NCBI GenBank assembly: GCA_900073065.1
Contig: FJOG01000015.1
Coordinates: forward strand, 196,005-260,004
Source of the DNA: Phialocephala subalpina
Lineage: Eukaryota; Ascomycota; Leotiomycetes; Helotiales; Mollisiaceae
Length of the DNA: 64,000 nt
Direction of reading: 5' to 3'
In this document: in pieces, positions 56,514 to 64,000 of the stretch
Position numbering within the stretch: the stretch's first letter is position 1
Layout of the letters: every line of letters begins with the position of its first letter
Program-made: the position numbers and the translations under genes
Notes under the pieces: model-generated
Told to the model about the DNA's origin: nothing
The model's database searches: none
The model's input: the letters and a program-made list of their open reading frames with translations, nothing else

Positions 56514-58519
56514 ATGAGCACCATACCACTTGACATGGAGAAGGCCAGGAGTAGGGAGACACTTTCCGAGGACCAAAGCACCATCGAAGTTCCCGCAGAG
56601 CCGCAAATGGAGTTGAAAGATGGCCTCCAACCTACCGCTGCCTCGGAGCCGAAACAAAACCCTGAGCTCCAGGACCCTGACGAATATATTTCTGGCTTTA
56701 AATTGATACTCGCGACTGGAGTTGTGGCCCTTGCATCTTTCACGATGCTACTGGATACTTCCATCGTCGTAACTGTTAGTCCATATAGCCTCGACAGCTG
56801 CGACATCGACTAATGTATTCTCTTCCAGGCAATTCCCAAAATCACCACCGATTTTCACTCCTTGGACGATGTAGGATGGTATGGAAGTGCATATCTGCTT
56901 GCAAGGTATTTCCTCCTTTGATCCCATTCCTCGATCACACTAACATGTTCCAGCTCATCGTTGCAACCCCTGACTGGAAAATTCTACAGCCAGTTCAGCA
57001 GCAAGGTAGATACCAGCCAACCTCTCCACTCAGGTGCAAGTCACTAACAAGTACTCCAATCAGTGGACTTTCCTCGTGTTCGTAGGTATCTTCGAGCTTG
57101 GATCATTGATATGTGGTATTGCCCAATCATCGAAGATGCTTATTGTTGGACGTGCTGTCGCTGGGATGGGTGGCTCGGGTTTGATGAACGGAGGTTTGAC
57201 AATCTTGGCTGCCTGTGCTCCTCCTGAGAAGAGACCTACTCTCCTAGGTTTCCTGATGGGCTGTAAGCGCTTTTCGTCCGACTACCTGCTCATGCTAACG
57301 AGAATAGTTGCCCAGATGGGTATCCTGATTGGACCATTACTTGGTGGAGCTTTGACAGAGTATGCTACCTGGAGATGGTGTAGGTATATCCTTCAGAAGA
57401 AAGGCCACTCACTAACCTTCTTGCAGGCTTCTTCATCAATCTTCCTATCGGTGCGCTCGTCGCAGTTGCCATCTTCTTAATCCACATCCCCGACAAAGGA
57501 GCTGGCAGAGTACCCCTTACAGCCACCATCCGATCGGTCTTCACAGTCTTCGACATCGGCGGCTTCCTCCTCTTCGCGCCGACAATGATCATGTTCCTTC
57601 TGGCTCTCGAATGGGGTGGAACTTCATACGCCTGGAGCAGTGCCACAATTATTGGGTTGTTCTGCGGCGCAGCTGGGAACTTCGCATTGTTTCTGTGGTG
57701 GGAATACAAGAAGGGAGATGGGGCCATGATACCTATGGGGATGATCAAGCGAAAAATCGTCTGGTCTTCTGCCCTCGTTTCTTTCTTCGTTGGAGGCGTG
57801 ATGATGATCTCCTCATACTACCTGGCGATTTATTTCCAAGCTGTGCGAGGAAAGACACCGACTATCAGTGGTGTCAATGTCTTGCCGGGAATTGTCACGA
57901 ACTTGGTGTTCGCGGTCCTGTCCGGAATTGCGGTCACTCGCCTCGGATACTATCTCCCATTCAGCATCTTTGGTGCGACGCTCAACGCCGTCTCTTGCGG
58001 TCTCATCTCTACCTGGACACCAACAACAAGCACAGCAACCTGGGTCGGCTACCAGATCCTCGCTGGTGTAGGTAGAGGATCCAGTATGCAAATGGTAAGT
58101 CTCTCACATCCTCTCTATCCTCTCTTCGATCACTGACGCATTCACTGCCCATCGTCGCCATCCAAACAGCCCTCACTCAAGCCGAGAACCCCATCGGCAT
58201 GGCAATCATCATCTTCGCCCAACAATTCGGAGGCTCCGTCTGGCTCGCCGTCGCATCTACGGCCTTCAGCAGCAGTCTTAAGAAAGCAATCGGAAAATAC
58301 GCTCCTGGTGTTAATCCTCAGGTTGTTATTGCTGCGGGCGCGATTGGGTATCGTGAAGTGGTTCCTGCAGCGAGTGTGGCTGGTGTCATCAAGAGCTATA
58401 ATGAGGCTGTCAATCACAACTTCTATATTGCGGCTGGAGTTGCTGTTGCTACTTTCGTCTTCAGTTGGGGTATGGGATGGAAGAGTGTTAAGGCGAAGAA
58501 GGTCCAGTCTGCCGCTTGA
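56514..58519 (+). CDS. MFS drug/toxin exporter, DHA14 type (seven exons, last acceptor non-canonical)
   Basis: Exons 56514-56774, 56829-56905, 56954-57005, 57064-57262, 57308-57379, 57427-58094 and 58148-58519 would encode 566 residues. Family marks: [25 protein letters not shown] helix 1, [30 protein letters not shown], motif C-like [29 protein letters not shown], and late [17 protein letters not shown]. Fourteen helices are expected, as in Tri12- or AflT-like proton-driven exporters at the plasma membrane. The N-terminal 75 residues are hydrophilic. Oddity: the last intron has a good GTAAGT donor at 58095, but the junction required by the protein is preceded by TTCACTG, not AG. The next AG (58168-58169) shifts the frame. 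Either a rare GT-TG intron, a sequence error or a recent lesion is possible. Confidence 0.87.
58148..58519 (+). other. Proposed last exon of the DHA14 exporter
   Basis: [20 protein letters not shown], then [15 protein letters not shown], continues the exporter exactly in the family pattern and in phase with exon 6, so coding identity is clear even though the acceptor at its start lacks AG. Confidence 0.7.
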
Positions 58520-58890
58520 TTGTTTCGCGCAACTGCATCTCGAGGCACGGGGTTCTTTTCGGCGTTAAGTATGGCCCATCGGAGAAAAGCTTTGAGAAAG
58601 GCCACTCACCCTTTGTCGATAGACTTTGGTGTTTATAAATATTGTACAGTATAGTCTCATAATGCAAACGCTTCTCAACGAGGGACGGTTCTTTTCAACA
58701 CCCTCGTATTCTGGCAAGTGCCATCAAATCTCCAGTCTTCTTTCACATGCGGATACGGAGTTCGTCAGGCCTTCCTTCCCCACATCAACCGACATCGCAT
58801 GCCGCAACGCCTGTCCCTGAAGCTTGAATCGAACCCAACGAGTGGCATTTCAGTCTGCCAGCCACTAATCCATCCTTCACAAAGGCTAAT

Positions 58891-58911
58891 ATTATCTGAT
58901 CTGCAGATAAT
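58891..58911. promoter_or_regulatory. Inverted pair of GATA-type sites
   Basis: ATTATCTG and CAGATAAT form a perfect 8-base inverted repeat around a 5-base centre, placing TTATC and GATAA head to head. It lies 255 bp upstream of the monocarboxylate-type transporter start and 370 bp after the exporter. Fungal GATA factors (nitrogen regulators of the AreA/Nit2 type) bind such words; a role here is inference. Confidence 0.35.
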
Positions 58912-59165
58912 CAGGGCCGAGTGCCGGCTTGGAAGGTCGAAGTCGCATGCTAGTGCATATGTCCAACGTACCCCACTTTGGTGAAGATGGGGAACTTGAA
59001 ATTTTCAAAGACGGTGAGAGCTGTCAGATTATTCCTTCACTTTCTACTCTTACATTTCTCTTCTTGTTCCCGTTTGTTCCAGTTACATAATTTTTTTTTT
59101 TAATCTCATTTGGTCCCGAGATAAACCGCACGAATTCTTCGGGAGCATCTACCCCGCATTTCAAA

Positions 59166-60642
59166 ATGAGAGACGACCAAACAGAACTCCATACATTCCC
59201 AGTCGATGCAGAGCCTCCTCAGCCACAGTTCGACATCGACCCTCCTCCAGACGGAGGCTATGGCTGGGTGCAAGTCGGAGCGGCATTCCTGATCAATTGC
59301 TTCACTTGGGGACAGACGGCTGTGAGACTTCCTCCCATTTCTCCCTCCTCTTCTCCACATCTCAAGGCAGTACTAACAAGTTACACAGTCATACTCAATC
59401 TACCTAGCCCACTACCTCTCATCCAACCAATTCCCAACAGCAACACCCATAGACTACGCCCTAATCGGCTCCCTCCAATTCGCCGTCTCCCTCCTCATCG
59501 CCCCGCTTGTCACCGTCGCTGCTCGCAAATTCAGCACGCAACCGCCAATGCTTCTCGGAATCCTGCTCCAAACAATCGGATTCATAACTGCAAGCTACGC
59601 TTCTAAGATCTGGCACCTTTACCTCAGCCAAGGTCTCCTGATCGGGTTAGGATTGGGATTCATATTCGTCCCATCAACGCCGATATTGAGCCAATGGTTT
59701 AGCAAGAAACGGAGCCTCGCGATAGGTATCTCCTCCGCTGGCTCTGGGGTAGGAGGGTTGCTATTTTCATTCGGAATCCAAGCCATGATCGACAACCTCT
59801 CCCTCTCCTGGGCCTTCCGCATCACAGCAATAATCTGCGGAATCATGAATCTCCTCGCTGTCGCTCTCATCAAGAACCGTAACGCAGCAATAAAACCTCC
59901 AATGATAGGTTTCGACCGCAAGCTTTTGGTCAGATATGATGTCGGTCTTATGTTAGCTTGGGGATTCTTGTCTATGTTGGGATACATGGTTCTGTTATAT
60001 TCGCTGCCTAGTTTTTCGGAGTCCATCGGTCTGGATAAGAACCAAGCCGCGGCGATCTCAGCATATCTGAATTTGGGTATCGCTATTGGGAGGCCGATGA
60101 TTGGATTGACGAGCGATCGGTTAGGAAGGATTGAAGTCTCGGGTTTTATGACGTTCTTTTGTGGGCTGATCTGTTTTGCAATTTGGATTCCGGCGAGGGT
60201 GTATGGGGTTACGATTTTCTTTGCTATTGTTAGTGGGGCTGTGGTTGGTGTGTTTTGGATGGTAAGTCTCCTCTAAGTGGACGGGAAGAGTGTGAGAACT
60301 GATTTTGGACAGACTGTCGCACCGATCGCGGTCGAGGTGGCGGGGTTAAATCAGGTCCCCTCCCTGCTGTCACTGATGTGGCTTACGATATTCTTGCCGA
60401 TTCTTTGTAAGTCTTCAACCTCAGTCGAACGAATTTTGTTGATATTCCTGAAAGTTTCTGAAGTGATTGCTCTCAAGCTCCGGAGAGAAGGAGCTTCGAA
60501 CGAGTATCTGTACCCTCAGATTTTCGCAGGGTTGTCTATGATTCTCGCTAGTCTATGCCTGCTGGAACTTTGGCGGCACAAGCATGGTACGACCTTGTTC
60601 AGAGATGGACTCTTAAATTGGAGAAGGACGGCACAGGTTTGA
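59166..60642 (+). CDS. MFS transporter, monocarboxylate porter (MCT) type
   Basis: Exons 59166-59321, 59389-60261, 60313-60406 and 60455-60642 encode 436 residues, all in phase; the first intron carries TACTAAC. The signature PPDGGYGWVQVGAAFLINCFTWG at helix 1 is the classical MCT-family start (D-G-G-x-G-W). Also typical are GLGLGFIFVPSTPILSQWFSKKRSLAIGISSAGSGVGG and the helix 7-9 block (LGYMVLLYSLPSF, NLGIAIGRPMIGLTSDRLGR). Twelve helices are expected. Fungal members move monocarboxylates, riboflavin or unknown acids across the plasma membrane. It stands between a toxin exporter and a secreted esterase on the same strand, so it could import a product released outside the cell; that is inference. 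Confidence 0.9.
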
Positions 60643-61366
60643 ATCACTTGAAGACGAGGTGGACAAGATTTAACAATAATATCATCAAGCGGTTCTGAGA
60701 TAACTTATTTCTTGACGTTCGCAAATTTCCTCCGCCCAAATTACCCGACCTTGCTATTTCGGCCGCGTCTCCAACAGCAGCTCATTCGCCAACGATCACA
60801 GCATGGGTTTGCCTTTTCCTTTCCTCTTCTCGCTGTGGCTTATATTAAAAGGCATACCTGATTAAACTATGGCACCATTATGCCAAGGATGTCCGATTTG
60901 CGAGGTTGACCGAGCATGAAGTGTCATTGAAGAGAGGAAAGCGGGGTATGCACGAACGACATTCCAAAGCTTCGATACGCATAGATGTGCGATCCTCTTC
61001 ATCCTTGCCTTTGGTGAAACATTTGGAGTTGTCCAGAGACGATTAAGAGGAGAATCTAGACAAGTTCGCCATCGACCGCCTACTGTTACCCCTTTTCCTG
61101 GCAAGCGAGCACGTGTTAAAGCGACCCAACAATTTAGCAGATGGGAGTGATCAATTTTTCTGACTTGCTCCGAGGAATGGGAGTTAAATCTCCTCCATAA
61201 TTCGTAGCGTTGTCAAATCAAAGTAGGTCATGCACAAGGGCGGCGCATGTTGAGCTGCAGGTCACGTGTAAATGATTAACCGCCGCACGTCATCGCGGGG
61301 AAGCCTGTTTCCTCGGCCTCATGAGAAGAAGCAACTCCAAAATATGTCACTAATGTTAATGAAGCC
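60643..61366. other. Intergenic DNA upstream of the esterase gene
   Basis: No gene is seen. The last 150 bases before 61367 should hold the esterase promoter and include GTCACGTG near 61261. Confidence 0.4.
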
Positions 61367-62536
61367 ATGGCACTTTCGAAAATGACTTGCCGAACTCTTT
61401 TTGTCGTCGCGTTATGCTTTTGCTCAAGTCTTGCATCCATTCAACTTCCTAAACTCCTCGGACCGAATCCCGTCGGCACGAGACGAATCGAGGTTATCGA
61501 CCAAGGCCGACTTGATCCTTGGGCTCCAAAACCGACACCAAGAGCGCCTATACTTCAATTCTGGTATCCCATCGAACGCGACAAGTCCCTCGAGGCTGCT
61601 CCGTGGCTCCCGCCAAATGCAGCAAAGTGGCAAGAAGATGATTGGGAAGTCCCTCATGGAACGCTTGCTGGGATAAAGACACGAACTTTTGCCGATGGGA
61701 CAGCAATCTTTCCCTTGACAGAAAACAGCACAACTCCTGTGCTTGTGTTTTCTCCTGGTTCGGGAGCATTGTGTGCGTGGTATTCAGGTTTTCTTTCATC
61801 CTTGGCTTCCTTCGGGTACACCATAATAGGAGTTGACCATCCTTATGATTCTGCACCCTTGGAGAGGCCAAATGGAGAGCTTATTCTGCAAGCAAACACC
61901 ACAGATGATATCGCATTTGCTGCTCAGGTCCGCAAGGCTGATGTTCTCTGGCTTGCTGGACAAATTGCTCGAGAAAGCCTTTGCAGATGGTTGTCAAGCA
62001 AAACGGCTTGCGAGAAGAGGCTAGGAGAAAACATCAGCCTTGGTGTTTTTGGTCAAAGTCTTGGGGGAACAACTGCAAACCTTGCCATGCAAGACAGTAC
62101 GACACTGTACAAATCCAGCATCTCGATTGACGGTCCTTTCTTGAAGCCACTCAATCAAACCGGCTTTCATGGTCCGTTATTCTACATGGCTGCAGAAAAC
62201 TCTACCCTCCATAATGTGTTAGTCAAAGAGTGGCCTATAATTGATGGATGGAAACTTGCTGTGAAAGTCAAAGGAACTGTACACATCTCTTTCTCTGACT
62301 TTCCGGCTTTGAGTCCAGATCTTCCCGAGGGAGATTGGGGGGATGTTGGGAGCATTGAAGCTAAAAAGATTAATGAAATTATGGCGATATACATAAAAGA
62401 GTTCTGGGATTGGACTTTACTGGGCAAGCGGGATGGAACGCTATTGAAGCATGAGTCCGAGGAATTTCCGGAAGTTGTGTTCCAGCATCTGGACAAAGAC
62501 ACAGGATTGGGAAAACACTTGAAGGAGGATCTCTAA
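61367..62536 (+). CDS. Secreted PAF-acetylhydrolase-like esterase
   Basis: A single exon of 389 codons from ATG 61367. A signal peptide (LFVVALCFCSSLASI) ends near residue 25. The alpha/beta-hydrolase catalytic triad is readable: Ser231 in G-Q-S-L-G-G, Asp255 in SISIDGPF and His306 in VHISFSDF, the arrangement of group VIIA phospholipase A2 (PAF acetylhydrolase isoform II). The upstream PVLVFSPGSGALCAWYSGF and GVDHPYDSA also fit that family. Several N-x-S/T sites support secretion. Family activity is removal of short sn-2 acyl groups from phospholipids or related esters; the natural fungal substrate is not known. It ends a run of four co-oriented genes beginning with the regulator at 54.1 kb. 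Confidence 0.88.
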   Translation: MALSKMTCRTLFVVALCFCSSLASIQLPKLLGPNPVGTRRIEVIDQGRLDPWAPKPTPRAPILQFWYPIERDKSLEAAPWLPPNAAKWQEDDWEVPHGTLAGIKTRTFADGTAIFPLTENSTTPVLVFSPGSGALCAWYSGFLSSLASFGYTIIGVDHPYDSAPLERPNGELILQANTTDDIAFAAQVRKADVLWLAGQIARESLCRWLSSKTACEKRLGENISLGVFGQSLGGTTANLAMQDSTTLYKSSISIDGPFLKPLNQTGFHGPLFYMAAENSTLHNVLVKEWPIIDGWKLAVKVKGTVHISFSDFPALSPDLPEGDWGDVGSIEAKKINEIMAIYIKEFWDWTLLGKRDGTLLKHESEEFPEVVFQHLDKDTGLGKHLKEDL

Positions 62537-63560
62537 GGTGGCCTCTGAGAACTCCAGCAGCACACCACTTTCATAGCATTAAGGAGACCCAGCCACTAGA
62601 CCGCGTTAACCATTTTTAGTTACGGTATTATCTTCTGCGGGAAGATCCTCTTCTGCCAGAAAGCCTTTTTTAGCAACAAATGTCTTCTGTCCCCCCAAAA
62701 CCTCCACAGACTAATTTATGAGCAATTTTTTCAAAGTACATCTAACTTGTTCATGTTTTACACTCCTACCATCACTCCAGAAATCTCTCCGTCGTGCCTT
62801 CTTACTCTACCCCGCAGATCGGTTTGGGCGAGAGGCAGTGCTGCCAACCGTTCAGCTTCCCTCACTACTCACTACTCCATAATGTGTACGAAGCAAATCA
62901 AATGAAGGTAAGAGGTTTCAAACAAGACTTAAGTAGCTATGGAATATTGCTTACTGATTTGTACAGTATTATATGGAGACCGAGCACACAACTAGATCGA
63001 AGTAGGATTCCTTTCCCACAAAACCCTTCGCCAGCACCCGGTGCCAACCCAAGAGGAGGTACAAGAACAATATTGCCAGAATAGCCGTGCTCACTTCACC
63101 CTGCCAGATATAGATATCCTTTGAACTCGCGATATCGAGGTCGCGTTGTGAGGTCCTTCAGCTTCCGTGTCACTTGACGTGACTTGAAACCAGTTCTCCT
63201 GTACAGATATATTGTTACCGAGAAACAGGGGACCTTGACCGGTTCTGCGGATTAAGGTCGACTTTATCTACACCACGGTTTTTTCAAAGCCAGACTTGGA
63301 CTTGCTTCCTCATCGGTCTCAATTCTGACACGATGTCGCTTCTTCTCTCCTAGAATTGAACTTCCTTAGACGTTCTCTCCTTTGTGGAATTTTGCGGCAA
63401 GAAGTCATTGATCAAGCCCACTCGTCGGTCCCCAAGTCCTGATTGCCATCTTAACAATCATAGTAAGGAAGACACACAGGCCTACCGGTACTCAGCCGCA
63501 CCCATATCATGAGGCCCGAACGAATTTCCGGTTATGGTTCCGCAGAACTAGGTCTCCGAT
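62537..63560. other. Intergenic DNA, no convincing gene
   Basis: A 96-codon plus-strand frame at 62794-63084 has no recognised motif and a mixed composition. Other frames are shorter. No repeat or RNA gene is seen. Confidence 0.4.
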
Positions 63561-63569
63561 GCATCTGTC

Positions 63570-63760
63570 ATGAAGTGTAGATTGACTCGCAGCGAAGGCG
63601 ACATGGTATGCAAGCGTGGGTATGGTACCAAGGACCCCGAGAACATTGCCATCAACAAGCTTTCCGAGAAAGATGGCAAGAGCTTCCCGAAATTGCCGAA
63701 TATTGAACGGCAAGCGTAGTGCTCGAGGCCACGAGCCAAGTTTGACTGCGTCTCCTCCAA
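63570..63760 (+). pseudogene. Frameshifted fragment of a small conserved fungal protein
   Basis: From ATG 63570 one frame reads KRGYGTKDPENIAINKLSEK and stops at 63719; the next frame then gives ILNGKRSARGHEPSLTAS. In order these resemble, from memory, an unnamed ascomycete protein with a YGT-x-DPEN segment followed by LN-x-KR-x-A-x-G-x-EPSLT, possibly a Myb/SANT-like helix bundle. The frame change between them indicates a relic or an undetected short intron. The identification is weak. Confidence 0.3.
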
Positions 63761-64000
63761 AACATACCTACAGAATTCGAGAATATTGGAGGCGGCAATA
63801 CAGACTGGCATACAGTAGCGACATATTTGGAAGACAGACAAAAACTACCACTCGGTACTGGAGGTTGGTGACGCCAAATACTTCGTTTCTAAGACAAGCT
63901 TTGCTAAGGAGAACAACTCAACCAGTATACCTTGACAAGTCTCTCACCTAAATTCCACATCTCGCGATCATTCAGCCAAGAAATGACTTCTGCCATCGAA

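Noticed and set aside
59619..60026. Minus-strand 135-codon frame inside the MCT gene
   Set aside because: It is antisense to a well-supported coding exon and has no motif.

Overview
This is a stretch of nuclear genome from a filamentous ascomycete (Pezizomycotina). The evidence is dense short introns (about 45-90 bp, GT-AG, with CTAAC/CTGAC-type branch sites), Zn2Cys6 transcription factors, a NACHT-type NLR, 2EXR and F-box families, a Dnf3-like P4-ATPase, and AT-rich blocks depleted in CpA/TpG but keeping CpG, as expected of repeat-induced point mutation (RIP). A Leotiomycete is my best guess, held weakly. Two runs of N (22248-22635 and 38868-39625) are assembly gaps.

Layout. 1-2.1 kb is RIP-degraded repeat. 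2.1-4.3 kb is gene-poor. 4.3-7.7 kb is a two-exon NLR (STAND) gene on the minus strand. 7.7-10.9 kb is largely empty apart from a relic. 10.9-15 kb holds an F-box gene whose frame is broken in a C run, plus small unknown genes. 14.8-18.7 kb is a graveyard: four C-terminal fragments of a 2EXR-type family and a truncated fungal transcription factor, separated by RIP-like DNA. An intact 2EXR gene with the same C-terminal signature lies at 24.1 kb. 18.7-20.7 kb encodes a multi-exon polytopic membrane protein. A piggyBac-type transposase tail sits beside the first gap. 25.8-35.7 kb holds an F-box/RPEL-like gene, a small Cys-rich conserved protein, a LAMTOR1/Ego1-like lysosomal adaptor, a secreted Ser/Thr-rich wall protein and a second frame-broken F-box gene. 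35.9-38.5 kb is a large secreted six-hairpin glycosidase.

The right third is rich in metabolism and transport genes. 39.7-48.2 kb: Zn2Cys6 regulator, DUF300/Ost-alpha-type membrane protein, salicylate-hydroxylase-like FAD monooxygenase, secreted alpha/beta hydrolase and a truncated amidohydrolase relic. 48.8-53.0 kb: P4-ATPase flippase. 54.1-62.5 kb: four co-oriented genes (Zn2Cys6 regulator, DHA14-type drug/toxin exporter, monocarboxylate-type MFS transporter, PAF-acetylhydrolase-like secreted esterase). The two neighbourhoods look like detoxification or small-molecule catabolism islands, each with its own regulator; this is inferred from family and position only.

Most notable: (i) a repeated and decaying 2EXR C-terminal module with a W-H...C-x3-C signature; (ii) an in-frame 18/21-bp minisatellite in the NLR linker; (iii) two F-box genes each needing a one-base change in a homopolymer just upstream of the F-box; (iv) a drug-exporter intron with no AG acceptor where the protein requires one; (v) a tandem CAGCAG acceptor that would change zinc-cluster spacing in a regulator.
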